This document shows positions 34,085-42,693 of a stretch of DNA of 64,000 bases, piece by piece. The stretch's first letter is position 1. Each line of letters begins with the position of its first letter. The DNA lies in the NCBI GenBank assembly GCA_041918175.1, contig JAYRWE010000083.1:55924-119923 (forward strand), in the 5' to 3' direction. The stretch is from JABWAN01 sp041918175. Its GTDB lineage: Bacteria; Zhuqueibacterota; Zhuqueibacteria; Zhuqueibacterales; Zhuqueibacteraceae. A program made the position numbers and the translations under genes. Below the pieces are notes generated by a model. The model was not told the origin of the DNA. It saw only the letters and a program-made list of their open reading frames with translations, and did not search any database.

Positions 34085-36757
34085 TCAGAAGCGAAACTCG
34101 TAATGGCTGCGCACGAACGCGTTGGTGAAAGAAGGATTGCGCTTGAGGATAGCGCGGGGAACGTTGAGCTTGCCGCCGGCGTCGTTGTATTTGAGCAAAC
34201 CGAAATCGAGCACGAACTCGTGTTGCTTGTTGAAGATGATCGAGCCGCCCACTTGCAAACCGGTTTGCGCATAGTCGATCACCGTAATGGTCGTGTCGGT
34301 TGCCGCGCCGTATTTGGCCGAGGCTTTGACGAAACGCAGGCCCGCATACACGCGCAAGCTCGGTCGCGGAAACGTGTACTCTGCTTGCGCATTCAGGCTG
34401 TTATATTTGAACGGCGCGAGTTGGCCGCCGGCTTGGTTTTTATTCGTGGCAAATGCCAGCGTGGTGATGAGCGGCATTTGAAAGCGGCTGCGGATCGTAA
34501 TGGATTGCAGATTGGAAACGATGTCGCTCGCGGGAATGCCGGCCATGCGTGTGCCGCCGAAACGATCCACGCGCGCCGAGCCGGTCACGCCCAATGAAAT
34601 CGTGTGCTGCAAGTTCAACGCTTGCACTTCTTGATTGATGATGAAAGAAAGATCGTGAGTGCGATTGTTCTCCCGGCGGTCGCTGATACTTAAAGTAGTA
34701 TCGAGCACCCCCATAGTGTTGCGAACGATAAGGGTCGTATCCGGTATTTCGAAATTGTTGTCACGCCCGTGATTACGGAAATTGAAATTCAAGCTCGGCA
34801 AGCCCGGGGCCCAATTCACCGCGACGCCGAATTGAATCGTATTGAGCACCGTGCTCGGGTTGCCGTCAATCGCGTCGAAGTGATCGCGATAACGCTCGAA
34901 GCCCGCGTTGAGAAAGAGGCGATTGTTGAGCATGCGCCAACGATCATTCACATAAAACCCGCGAATGTCTTTGCGCAAAAACGAATGTCCGAAAGAAATA
35001 TACTGCCCGCCGATTTGTTTAAAACCCACGTTGATAAAATGCCCGAACGAGTTTAATTCCACGCCCATTTGATAGGCCAAACCCGAGCCGCCGGTCGGAT
35101 CGAGCGGCGTCAGGCTTTCATTCAGCACGATCCAGCTTTTGAGGCTGGTCGGATCGAACGGCAGATCGACATTATACTTGCTGGCAAGAGAGTCTTTGCT
35201 CAAAATCGGCAAGCGTGTGTTGTTGGTGACCAAGGCGTGCGCAACCGAAGCTTTGAATCGAATGCGATTGCGCAAAAGCGCGAGCACCACGTCCGAGCCG
35301 AGTACGAGATTGCCCTTTGGATCGGTGCCGGCGGAATCTGCAACAATCGAATTGATATCGTCCGTGGCTTTCATCAAAGTGAAACCGAGTTGAAAGCTCT
35401 TGCCGCCAAAACTTGGGCGAACGGCCCACAGTGATTGGTCGAAAACGCCGCGACGGGGAAATACCAAGGATTTCTTGCCGGTGGTATCAGTGACGATGAT
35501 ATAAATCGGCGTAACGCTGCGAACGGATTGGCCGGTAATAAAATCGAGATTCACCCAGCCGGTATAAAAACGCGCTTGCACGCCGCGCACGCGCCGTCCC
35601 CACAACACAAGATCGTTAAGATAGGGAATCGCATCGCCGAGCGTGATCGTAAACATCGGCACGCCCGCGGTGAGCGCGAAACGATGGCGCGGCTGAAACG
35701 CGCGATCTTCCAGCGAAGTGAGATAAAGATCTGCCCTATATGAAAGAAGGCCGTTTTGGCCTTCCAGATTACCGCCGAGACTGTTGTTGTCAAAAGGAGC
35801 GCCGTTGAATTTCTCATGTTGCGCGTCCGCGAACACGACGCCGCTTGCGAGCCTTCGCTTTTCCGCAGGATCGAAGCTCTCTTCATTCGCGCCGCCTTGC
35901 ACTTGAAAGCGCCAACTCACTGGACCGACCTGCTTGCCGGATTTTTCTTCCGCAACAATCTCTACAACATATTCGCCGCCGCGCATTTGACCCGGGTTAA
36001 ATGAAACCAAAAAAGTGGAGACGTCGGCTTGCTCGGTGATGTCGTTGCCGTTCAGCATGATTTGAATAGAACCTGGCTCAAGCTCAAGGCTCGGATCAAA
36101 CGAAGCGGAGATCAAAACTTCCTTCGCAGCAACCGTGCTCATCGGCTCCGGGCTGAGGATCAAGATCGGCGCATCGTTGCTTGCAATCGCGCTCGACGTT
36201 GGTGTTGTCTCCTCCGCCTCTGCCATGGGCGATTCGAGTTGGCGCAACTTTTCCAACAATTGCGGCGAGATGCTTTTCGGCGCTTCGGTTGTGGGCGGTT
36301 CCGTGCTTGGTTGCGCTTGTTGGGCGGGCGCATTGGTGCGCGGGGTTGCAGAGCTTGCGGTGTTGACCAAAATCTCAAACGGTTGGCCGTAGGGATTGTA
36401 AGACGGTATGCTGATGACGGCTTGCTCCGTGGTCAATGCGAGCAGGAAATATTGCAAGCTCGGCGGCTTCATCACGCTCGCCGGAATCTCGCCGACATAG
36501 CCGCGCGGGCCGGGGCGCATTTCGGAATGGCGAAACGAAGTTTGCCCGGCGCTGCGATAATACACGCGCAAGTAGACCAACCCGCGCCCGGGCGTTTGCA
36601 AACTCGCCTCAATCGGAATGCTCTTGCCCGCTTCGGCAAATGCAATCGGGATGTGATCGATTTGTACGTTGCCGGTTTCATGCTTGCCCTCGGCCGCGCG
36701 CAATGTTGCGAACGGCATTATTGCCAAAAAACAAATGAGCCAACCGCGAGGTCTCAT
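34085..36757 (-). CDS. outer-membrane beta-barrel candidate with periplasmic Ig-like domains
   Basis: This 890-residue exported protein has a signal peptide (about 1-21, WLICFLAIMPFATLRA). An Ig-like domain follows (about 25-130), then a Pro/Thr/Gln-rich linker (about 135-200) and a second Ig-like domain (about 205-300, with SIQIMLNGNDITEQ). A long region of alternating strands (about 330-890) ends in HYEFRF. A terminal Phe after alternating aromatic residues is the usual recognition feature of outer-membrane barrels. No enzyme motif is seen. It could be an envelope sensor or channel feeding the FecR/CHASE2 pair, which is inference from gene order. Confidence 0.7.
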   Translation of the reverse strand: MRPRGWLICFLAIMPFATLRAAEGKHETGNVQIDHIPIAFAEAGKSIPIEASLQTPGRGLVYLRVYYRSAGQTSFRHSEMRPGPRGYVGEIPASVMKPPSLQYFLLALTTEQAVISIPSYNPYGQPFEILVNTASSATPRTNAPAQQAQPSTEPPTTEAPKSISPQLLEKLRQLESPMAEAEETTPTSSAIASNDAPILILSPEPMSTVAAKEVLISASFDPSLELEPGSIQIMLNGNDITEQADVSTFLVSFNPGQMRGGEYVVEIVAEEKSGKQVGPVSWRFQVQGGANEESFDPAEKRRLASGVVFADAQHEKFNGAPFDNNSLGGNLEGQNGLLSYRADLYLTSLEDRAFQPRHRFALTAGVPMFTITLGDAIPYLNDLVLWGRRVRGVQARFYTGWVNLDFITGQSVRSVTPIYIIVTDTTGKKSLVFPRRGVFDQSLWAVRPSFGGKSFQLGFTLMKATDDINSIVADSAGTDPKGNLVLGSDVVLALLRNRIRFKASVAHALVTNNTRLPILSKDSLASKYNVDLPFDPTSLKSWIVLNESLTPLDPTGGSGLAYQMGVELNSFGHFINVGFKQIGGQYISFGHSFLRKDIRGFYVNDRWRMLNNRLFLNAGFERYRDHFDAIDGNPSTVLNTIQFGVAVNWAPGLPSLNFNFRNHGRDNNFEIPDTTLIVRNTMGVLDTTLSISDRRENNRTHDLSFIINQEVQALNLQHTISLGVTGSARVDRFGGTRMAGIPASDIVSNLQSITIRSRFQMPLITTLAFATNKNQAGGQLAPFKYNSLNAQAEYTFPRPSLRVYAGLRFVKASAKYGAATDTTITVIDYAQTGLQVGGSIIFNKQHEFVLDFGLLKYNDAGGKLNVPRAILKRNPSFTNAFVRSHYEFRF

Positions 36758-36803
36758 GCTTTCCTCATATTCTCATTGCACTGGTTGACGCGCACCTCTT
36801 ACA

Positions 36804-36897
36804 TGTCATTCAGAAGGAATCTTTTTAAGCGCTTGGAGCAATGCTCAAAAAAAAGAACTTGTGTCCAGTGCTCAAAGGGATTCCTTCTGAATGACAG
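36804..36897. repeat. palindromic intergenic repeat, family 3, copy 1
   Basis: Ends TGTCATTCAGAAGGAATC (36804-36821) and its complement (36879-36896) form a perfect 18-bp inverted repeat around an imperfectly paired interior. It fills the gap between the FecR and barrel genes. The same ends recur at 42111-42183. Confidence 0.8.
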
Positions 36898-36920
36898 GAT
36901 GAGGAGGTCCGCAGCTTATT

Positions 36921-37598
36921 TCAATATTCCAAAATCAATTTCTTCTTCTGCCCTTGCGCATCTTGCAGCTCGATCTCAATCTTGCCGCCTTGTTCGCCGT
37001 CCTCGCCCCAAGTCGGAACTTCGCCTTCTGCGCTCGGGCGTTTGCTCGGCGCTTGATCTTCGGCGATGATGCCGGTTTCACCCGCGGTCACGAGCACTTT
37101 GCCAAGCTTGTTGAACAATTCAATCGCGCCTTCAATGCAGAAGATGATCATGTTGCCGTTGCCGTCGAGAATCACATAGAACTGCGTGCCCTTCACCGCG
37201 GCGACGCCCGAGGGCGTTTCGATTTTAAACGGCGTTTCGCTGCGCGTAACTTTCGCCCAGAGCGCGCCGACTTCGAGCTTGATGGTTTTAACAATGCTAT
37301 TGTCCTCGCGCTGCCCGGCGATGTTGACTCTGGAATTTTCGCGTACTTTGAGAATGGATTTGTCATCCGTAAAGATGAGCGCCGCCGCGGCGCCGGCGCC
37401 CGTGCGCACCACATTGCCGCTGTTCAAACGCGTGCCGCGCGGCGCATTCTCGGCCGCGCCTTTCTGCGTGCGCGTGACTTGCACTGCGCCCGCGGATTTG
37501 AGCACCACGGCGATGTCTTTCGCGGGCGGGGTTTGCGCGAAAGCATTAGAGCCGAAGGTTGCGAGAGCTAATGTTAAAATGACGCTGAAGAATTTCAT
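36921..37598 (-). CDS. FecR-domain secreted protein
   Basis: The 225-residue protein has a signal peptide (about 1-21, ending SNAFA). A FecR beta-helix-like domain follows (about 35-165), with RGTRLNSGNVVRTGAGAAA, LKVRENSRVNI and FKIETPSGVAAVKGTQF as the recurring family blocks. The tail is acidic and polar. This is the secreted, non-TonB FecR type that often lies beside CHASE2 cyclases, where it is thought to act as a periplasmic partner. It is the second gene of the leftward set ending with the cyclase. Confidence 0.88.
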   Translation of the reverse strand: MKFFSVILTLALATFGSNAFAQTPPAKDIAVVLKSAGAVQVTRTQKGAAENAPRGTRLNSGNVVRTGAGAAAALIFTDDKSILKVRENSRVNIAGQREDNSIVKTIKLEVGALWAKVTRSETPFKIETPSGVAAVKGTQFYVILDGNGNMIIFCIEGAIELFNKLGKVLVTAGETGIIAEDQAPSKRPSAEGEVPTWGEDGEQGGKIEIELQDAQGQKKKLILEY

Positions 37599-37664
37599 AT
37601 GAGGTTCCGAAGTTGTTGTGCAAAAGTTATTGTCTGGCGCATGGAAGTTGTTCTCCCTTCATCA

Positions 37665-37754
37665 TTGTCATCCTGTAAGGACCTTCCCTCGCGCTTGCGA
37701 CAAACTCTAGTCGATGAGTGCCGAGTGCGAGGGAAGGTTCTTACAGAATGACAA
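37665..37754. repeat. palindromic intergenic repeat, family 3 ends, variant interior
   Basis: A long inverted repeat has 29-bp arms that match at about 27 positions, with outer TTGTCAT/ATGACAA ends like the other family 3 copies and an inner arm CCTTCCCTCGC. The interior is unrelated to copies 1 and 2. It fills the gap between the Ig-like gene and the FecR gene. Confidence 0.7.
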
Positions 37755-37766
37755 TTTCGAGGACGC

Positions 37767-38894
37767 TCACTCCACATTATAGCCTTTAATCTTGATTGAC
37801 CCGTTTTGCAACAGTACGAGCAACTCCGCGAGATCAATGCTCTTGCCGTTGATGATGATTTTGCCGGTGGGATTGAAGCCTGCGAGCGGCCCGCCAGGTT
37901 TGAACAATTCCCATAAATCTTGCAGGCCGAGACTCGCCAACAGACTCAACAATTGTTGCAACTGCACAGCGTTTTGTTGCGCGTCGTTGCTGTGAATTTT
38001 GAAACACCAAATTTCGCTGGGCAGTTGCACTTCGCCGCTTGCAGATTGAATGAGCGCGAGCACTTGCCAATAATAAATGCGGTCGGGCACGAGCGGCAAA
38101 CCGCCGGTGGGATATTGAAACGTGGGCGTGCCGAAGAAAACTTGGTCTCCTGCAGATTTCGCTTGATCCCTTTGCAATGTCATGCGCATGCGCGGCGGAT
38201 TTTGCATCACATCTTCCAGGCTGCTGTTGGTGGGCAATTGCTCGCACACCGTGATGATGAACTTGTCCGCATCGGAATTCCATGTGAATTGCGGCAGGGG
38301 AGAGAAGAGTGTGGGACATTCCGATGAGCCGGCGTATTGTCCGGGAGAAATCAAATCGAGCGAGATCGGGTTGGAGATGATGAGCGTCTCCGTGTCTTGC
38401 CCGAGCAGATTGCCGGAAGGATCGAGCGCTTGCACCGTGATGTCATATCTGCCGCTCGGCAATTGCCCCGTGCGCAAAATCGCGTCGCCGAGTTGGCCGA
38501 GTTGATCGCTGTTATATGTAAAGCGTTCGATGGAGATATTAGGATTGGTGTTGCGGAAGTCGCGATAGGTGATGAGCAAGTTGCCCGTGAATGCAAACGG
38601 TCGCGTGACCGCTTCGAGCAAAGGAGCGGGATAACGATCGCTCGTCATGAGCACGCGCAACTTGAGGCTGCGCGGCGCACCGTTAAACGAGCAGGAGAAC
38701 ACGTCCACCGGACGCCCGCCGCCGGTGAGATCGAAATCAGCGATATAATAGATGACATTATCGATGAGCTGCAAATCCACCGCAACTTGCGCGGTCGCGG
38801 ATTGTGCGCTCAACCCGACAAATACGAAAGCCGCGAGCAGGTAAAAGAGGAATGCGCCGCGCCGAGGTGAATGCCTCTGTCGTTGGTTCAACAT
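37767..38894 (-). CDS. secreted Ig-like beta-rich protein, first gene of the FecR/CHASE2 set
   Basis: A 375-residue protein has a signal peptide (about 15-36, FLFYLLAAFVFVGLSAQSATAQ in two halves). Beta-rich Ig-like segments follow, for example GRYDITVQALDPSGNLLG and PLPQFTWNSDADKFIITVCE. The C-terminal 60 residues include a Gly-rich, hydrophobic stretch and a repeated element (IIINGKSIDLAELLVLLQNG). No family was recognised with certainty. The start at 38894 is chosen because the upstream in-frame codons are not signal-like. Its position as first gene suggests a periplasmic or surface partner of the downstream FecR and cyclase. Confidence 0.65.
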   Translation of the reverse strand: MLNQRQRHSPRRGAFLFYLLAAFVFVGLSAQSATAQVAVDLQLIDNVIYYIADFDLTGGGRPVDVFSCSFNGAPRSLKLRVLMTSDRYPAPLLEAVTRPFAFTGNLLITYRDFRNTNPNISIERFTYNSDQLGQLGDAILRTGQLPSGRYDITVQALDPSGNLLGQDTETLIISNPISLDLISPGQYAGSSECPTLFSPLPQFTWNSDADKFIITVCEQLPTNSSLEDVMQNPPRMRMTLQRDQAKSAGDQVFFGTPTFQYPTGGLPLVPDRIYYWQVLALIQSASGEVQLPSEIWCFKIHSNDAQQNAVQLQQLLSLLASLGLQDLWELFKPGGPLAGFNPTGKIIINGKSIDLAELLVLLQNGSIKIKGYNVE

Positions 38895-39245
38895 TTTGAG
38901 CCTCTTGTTGGAAGAGATCAACGTAGTGCCTGATTTTCAAACGAATGCTTTACCCTCGGCTCACAGCGCATGCGGAATGGGAGATGATATGCTGGGGAAA
39001 TGTACCGGCAGGGCGGCTCATTTCAGGAAAACAGCGGAAAAAAATTATGGCCTAGCGAGAATTGAAATTGGGGGGAAGGTGGGTTCACGCACGGAAGGTG
39101 GGCTTATCCCGAACACGAAGAATGATGACGTCAAGAAGGCTCGGCTTTCACGGCTCTTCCAAATTCGTTGGCGCAAGCACGGTTTCGCGCGCTTTTTCTT
39201 TTTCCCACCAAAAAATTTTGAGGCTGCCCGCTTGCGCCGGACCGA
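38895..39245. other. 351-bp gap without a recognisable gene
   Basis: This gap lies between the head of the secreted Ig-like gene and the tail of the small gene at 39246. Its right part (about 39172-39245) resembles the 87-bp array unit found at 39587-40037: GGCGCAAGCACGGTTTCGCG, then a C-rich/A-rich stretch. It is therefore a diverged outlying copy. The left part may hold the promoter for the leftward FecR/CHASE2 set, but no clear promoter was seen. Confidence 0.5.
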
Positions 39246-39536
39246 TCACACGGCAAGTACGGCTTCGCCTTTTCCTTCGGCCATGCCGTTTTCCTCCGCG
39301 GGCATGACCAGCATGTGATAGCCGTAGTCGAGCAGAATATCCATAACACGCGGGCCCGCGTATTCGATGATGTCGAGCATGCGGCCGTCACCCTCCGGCT
39401 TGGTAAATTCAATCCAAAGCGTGCGCTCGCTTTCCGGGCTGGTCGTCACTTGCACAAATCGGGTCTCCGGAAATTGGGCTTCGATGTCGCGCACCAAGTC
39501 TTGGATTAACTCTTCTTGTTTATGGTTCAGCGTCAT
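39246..39536 (-). CDS. small hypothetical protein
   Basis: The 96-residue soluble protein is not recognised. It begins MTLNHKQEELIQDLVRDIE and has alternating helix and strand character (ETRFVQVTTSPES, LWIEFTKPEGDGRMLDIIEY), compatible with a small alpha/beta domain. The start at 39536 has an AGGAG ribosome-binding site about 7 bases upstream. The C-terminal residues GEAVLAV and the stop codon fall in sequence that resembles the neighbouring hairpin repeat family, so the original C-terminus may have been replaced or trimmed. Confidence 0.6.
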   Translation of the reverse strand: MTLNHKQEELIQDLVRDIEAQFPETRFVQVTTSPESERTLWIEFTKPEGDGRMLDIIEYAGPRVMDILLDYGYHMLVMPAEENGMAEGKGEAVLAV

Positions 39537-39586
39537 GGAATAACTCCTGGTGAATGGTGTTGACGAATTCAATGGCTCAAAAACGT

Positions 39587-40037
39587 GAAGTCGTACTTGC
39601 GCCACCGCTTTCGAGCATGTTTAAAGCTCTTTGGCGTAAGTACGGCTTCGCCCGCTTTTTCCCACCAAAAAAATTTGCGGCCGCTCTCCCCAAACACGGG
39701 GAAGTCGTACTTGCGCGCCACCGCTTTTGAGCATGCTTAAAACTCTTTGGCGCAAGTGCGCTTTCGCTCGTTTCCCCCGAGCACGGGGAAGTCGTACTTG
39801 CGCGCCACCGCTTTCGAGCATGCTTAAAACTCTTTGGCGCAAGTGCGCGTTCGCTCGTTTCCCCCAAGCACGGGGAAGTCGTACTTGCGCTTCACCGCTA
39901 TCGAGCATGCTTAAAACTCTTTGGCGCAAGTACGCGTTCGCTCGTTTCCCCCAAGCACGGGGAAGTCGTACTTGCGCTTCACCCCTTTGAAGCATTCTCA
40001 AACTCTTTGGCGCAAGTACGACTTCGTGCGCTTTTCT
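39587..40037. repeat. tandem array of 87-bp hairpin-forming units
   Basis: The block GAAGTCGTACTTGC starts at 39587, 39701, 39788, 39875 and 39962. The last three steps are exactly 87 bp, and the first is 114 bp because of an inserted C-rich/A-rich stretch. Within each unit CGTACTTGCGC is followed about 45 bp later by its complement GCGCAAGTACG, so each unit can fold into a long hairpin. Because 87 is a multiple of three, both strands have repetitive open frames, which are probably not genes. Related outlying sequence lies at 39172-39245 and 40036-40090. Confidence 0.85.
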
Positions 40038-40165
40038 TCCTCCCCCCCCAAAAAAAAAATTTTTGAAGCCGCTCGCTAACGCTCGCTCTGCTAAAAGCAA
40101 AAGCAACCGCAACAGCAAAAGAAAATGGACAAATGACTCAAATGGTCGAAGGGTCAAGATTGTCC

Positions 40166-42034
40166 TCAGCGCACCATACGGACGTAGGCTTCTCCGTCAA
40201 CGTCGCCATGGTTGCAGATGCCAAAATTAAAAAAGACCACCCACACTCGTGTCGCGTCATACTTATCTGCAGTCCAAATCCACCGCTCTGAGCTAACAAA
40301 GACAGGTCCTAAATGTAAATCGTCATGTTTCTTCTCGTGCTCCATCAAAGACATGGCTTCCTCTAATGTTGGCAATCGCCAATCCTCATAGCCAGCAAAT
40401 TGCCGAGTGTTCATATCACAAACATACCTTTCTGCCTCAGAAAAGCTTATTGGATAAAACTTCCCTGAAACCTGCCACATGAGTCCTGTGGTGTAATCTA
40501 TAACCCACGCCTCCCACTTCTCTCTTTTTCTCTCGTATGATTGATAAAAATGAGATATGCCATTCCCTTTATTATGCCGGTCTCTCTCGTAAAAATCTCG
40601 CTCTTTAAGCATCAGGGTTACTTCTTCTTCCTGCAAAGTGGAGATAGCTTGCGAACGCAAAGTGATTTGCAATCCTCGCAAACCTGGTGATTTAGGATCG
40701 ATGACTCTCTTTTGGGAAACGCTGTCTTGCAGCATTTCTTGCCAAAACACCTTCATCAAATCCGTCCACTCCATTCCCGCGCAATTGGGATCACCCTCGG
40801 CCACGCGCTTGACCACGAGATATTCCATAATCGAGCGGTGCGCGAACTTGTAGTTGCCCTCCGCGTCGCGGTTGAGCAACGAGCGTCCGGAGAGCGCCCA
40901 GTCTTCGAGCGGGATGTTCCATTCTTTTGCCAACGGCGCAAGCTCTTGCCGCGGGATGCGCTCGGCGCCGCGGCGCTCGCGGTTCATGTATAGATCAACG
41001 GCCAAGCGCTCGGAGAATTGGCGCAACGGCTCTTGCTTCAGCTCGGGAAAGATGCCCTCTTCGCGCACGAGCCATGCGGCGATCATCTCTTCGTACAGCT
41101 CGAAGGTGTGCGTAATCACCCTGCCCTTGCGCACGAGGTCGTCGATGTGCGCGAGCAGCATGGGGCGCACGCTGAGGTTGGGAATCTTCGCAACCATCTC
41201 TTGCGCGAGCGCGCGCTTTTTCTTTTTAAAAAAGGAATAACGGCGTTTGAGATAAGCCTGCACTTGCTCGTCGGTGAAGGGCATGAGGTAGAGCTTGTGA
41301 AAAGCGTGCTGCGCTTGCACTCCGGCCGCGCGCGGGCCAAGGCGCACGATGCCGGTCTCTTGGGGAATCTCTTCTTCTTTCGGAAAGAACTGCGTGCGGC
41401 AGGTGAGGAGCACTTTGTGAAAGTCGCGCGTGAGATCGAGCAGATCGCGCAAGCGCGCAGCGTGATCGACAATGGCGAGTGTGTCCTCATCGAGCGCATC
41501 GAGCAAGAGCACGGTGTTCTTGGGCGCGTGGCGTTGTTTGATTTCTTCAATGCGCTTATCCACCTCGGGAATGCCAAGGGGCACGAGGGCAAGCTCAAAC
41601 TTGCGGCGGCGCAGGCGCAAATGGCGCGCGTAATAATTCAGCACGAACGAAGTTTTGCCCATGCCCGAATCCGCGAGCAGAATGAGATAGCGATACTCCG
41701 TGGGATTGGCGAGCATGCTATCTACCGCGTCGAAGAGATTTTCCTTTGCGCCATAAACCAAACGCGGCTCTTCGGCTCCCGCGGGATCGAGACTGCGGCA
41801 ATAAGGCTGAATGTAATACTGCGTGGAGCGCTCGATAATAGCAGCCGGATACAAATCCGCGCCGAAGTGTTTTTCAAGCGAGCGCCGATCGCGTTTCGTG
41901 CGCCACCACGGCAGCACTTTGGTGAAGAAGGCCGTGGCCAATCCCGCGAGGCCGCCGATGATGCCGATGGCGGTGCCGAGGAGAGGCAGCCACTCTTTGA
42001 AGCTGGTGAGAGTAGAGGTAGAGTCGGGAGACAT
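40166..42034 (-). CDS. membrane-anchored NACHT-type STAND ATPase with C-terminal DUF1566/Lcl domain
   Basis: A 622-residue protein has one N-terminal membrane helix (about 15-40, LLGTAIGIIGGLAGLATAFF). The NACHT-like ATPase module has Walker A ADSGMGKTSF (Lys127-Thr128), Walker B VLLLDALDED (about 175-184), a sensor-like LLTCRTQFF, and a helical region with FAHRSIMEYLVVKR typical of NACHT winged-helix segments. The last 110 residues match the DUF1566/Lcl lectin-like pattern (DYTTGLMWQ, YEDWRLPTLEEAMSL, WIWTADK). STAND ATPases of this type are signalling switches, many with anti-phage or conflict roles; here the lectin-like end would be the sensor. No separate effector domain is visible. The gene is probably alone. 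Confidence 0.78.
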   Translation of the reverse strand: MSPDSTSTLTSFKEWLPLLGTAIGIIGGLAGLATAFFTKVLPWWRTKRDRRSLEKHFGADLYPAAIIERSTQYYIQPYCRSLDPAGAEEPRLVYGAKENLFDAVDSMLANPTEYRYLILLADSGMGKTSFVLNYYARHLRLRRRKFELALVPLGIPEVDKRIEEIKQRHAPKNTVLLLDALDEDTLAIVDHAARLRDLLDLTRDFHKVLLTCRTQFFPKEEEIPQETGIVRLGPRAAGVQAQHAFHKLYLMPFTDEQVQAYLKRRYSFFKKKKRALAQEMVAKIPNLSVRPMLLAHIDDLVRKGRVITHTFELYEEMIAAWLVREEGIFPELKQEPLRQFSERLAVDLYMNRERRGAERIPRQELAPLAKEWNIPLEDWALSGRSLLNRDAEGNYKFAHRSIMEYLVVKRVAEGDPNCAGMEWTDLMKVFWQEMLQDSVSQKRVIDPKSPGLRGLQITLRSQAISTLQEEEVTLMLKERDFYERDRHNKGNGISHFYQSYERKREKWEAWVIDYTTGLMWQVSGKFYPISFSEAERYVCDMNTRQFAGYEDWRLPTLEEAMSLMEHEKKHDDLHLGPVFVSSERWIWTADKYDATRVWVVFFNFGICNHGDVDGEAYVRMVR

Positions 42035-42110
42035 GCGGTGCTCGTTTCATGCGTTTGTCGTAACGCTTCATAAGCTCCGACTTTCAAAATTGGGAATCCC
42101 CTCCACAACC

Positions 42111-42183
42111 TGTCATTCAATAAGAATCTTTTTACTCGCTGGCGATACTGCCCAGTGCTTAAAAGGAATCCTTCTGAATGACA
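42111..42183. repeat. palindromic intergenic repeat, family 3, copy 2
   Basis: This 73-bp element has ends TGTCATTC and GAATGACA and the right-hand block CCAGTGCTTAAAAGGAATCC, which is nearly the same as in the copy at 36804-36897. The left arm has diverged slightly (CAATAAGAATC for CAGAAGGAATC). Confidence 0.8.
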
Positions 42184-42250
42184 GCGTCATGGAGGAATTT
42201 TCGATTTTGAAGGTCAAAACGCATGAGGCGTTCGAAGGCAATGAGTTGAA

Positions 42251-42276
42251 AATGCCTGAAGGCATCACTACGAACG
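42251..42276. repeat. palindromic motif, family 5
   Basis: AATGCCTGAAGGCAT (a near-perfect palindrome) is followed by CACTACGAACG. The same CACTACGAACG end recurs at 62342-62352 and its complement-like CTCGTAGTGA at 62198-62207, so these belong to one repeat family. Confidence 0.5.
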
Positions 42277-42362
42277 TTTCGTCGGATTGCGTTGCCGGAA
42301 AAATAAACAAAAAGATTCGGCGAATTGCCAATGGTATTCGAGGGGAGAGAACGGTGAGGAAA

Positions 42363-42402
42363 GTTTGGAAACGGAGTTTCAAAAGCAATTGCGTTCCCAA
42401 AC
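42363..42402. repeat. short inverted repeat
   Basis: GTTTGGAAACG (42363-42373) pairs with CGTTCCCAAAC (42392-42402), 10 of 11 positions, with an 18-base loop. No neighbouring T-run is seen. It may be a hairpin or a fragment of another repeat family. Confidence 0.45.
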
Positions 42403-42693
42403 GGGCAGCCTGTGAAAGTTCGCGCTACGAATTTGTACGCAAAATTTCGCTTCTGCAAGTACCCTTCCCGCGTAGTTTCAATTCACACCAATTTCGCTCA
42501 AAGCTATTCGGGCCAGGAACCCTCATAAACCACCGCATCGGCCTCGAATTATCCGTTGAGATCGTCAGCTCCAGGGACGGGCAGCACGCTCATTGTTAGT
42601 TGAACTGCCGCGCCTTTTTTATTGCATTGGAATCAGGAAGATTTCGGCGCAGAGATCATCAAGGCCGCGCAGAACCAAACGAGCTGTTAAACA

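Larger units (their letters stand above)
42035..42693. other. 659-bp non-coding region upstream of the giant gene
   Basis: No convincing gene is present; open frames here run across repeat elements or into the antisense of the NACHT gene. It holds a family 3 repeat (42111-42183), a family 5 motif (42251-42276) and a short inverted repeat (42363-42402). The promoter of the giant gene should lie in its right half, but no confident promoter could be read. Confidence 0.6.

Noticed and set aside
33885..34272. Small open frames containing IPPLRGV-type peptides
   Set aside because: They are translations of the family 1 palindromic ends in the gap between the barrel and cyclase genes, not genes.
39587..40037. 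Possible CRISPR array
   Set aside because: The whole 87-bp unit is conserved, with no unique spacers between short repeats, and there are no cas genes.
39621..40157. Repetitive open frames on both strands of the 87-bp array (29-residue period)
   Set aside because: 87 is a multiple of three, so any frame without a stop repeats. The products are basic and low in complexity, and no ribosome-binding site is seen.
40166..40330. Variable region of a diversity-generating retroelement at the end of the NACHT/DUF1566 gene
   Set aside because: No reverse transcriptase or template repeat is in the window, and the last codons show no enrichment of AAY codons.
41823..42599. A 258-codon plus-strand open frame upstream of the giant gene
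   Set aside because: Its first part is antisense of the NACHT gene and the rest runs through a family 3 repeat; composition is not protein-like.
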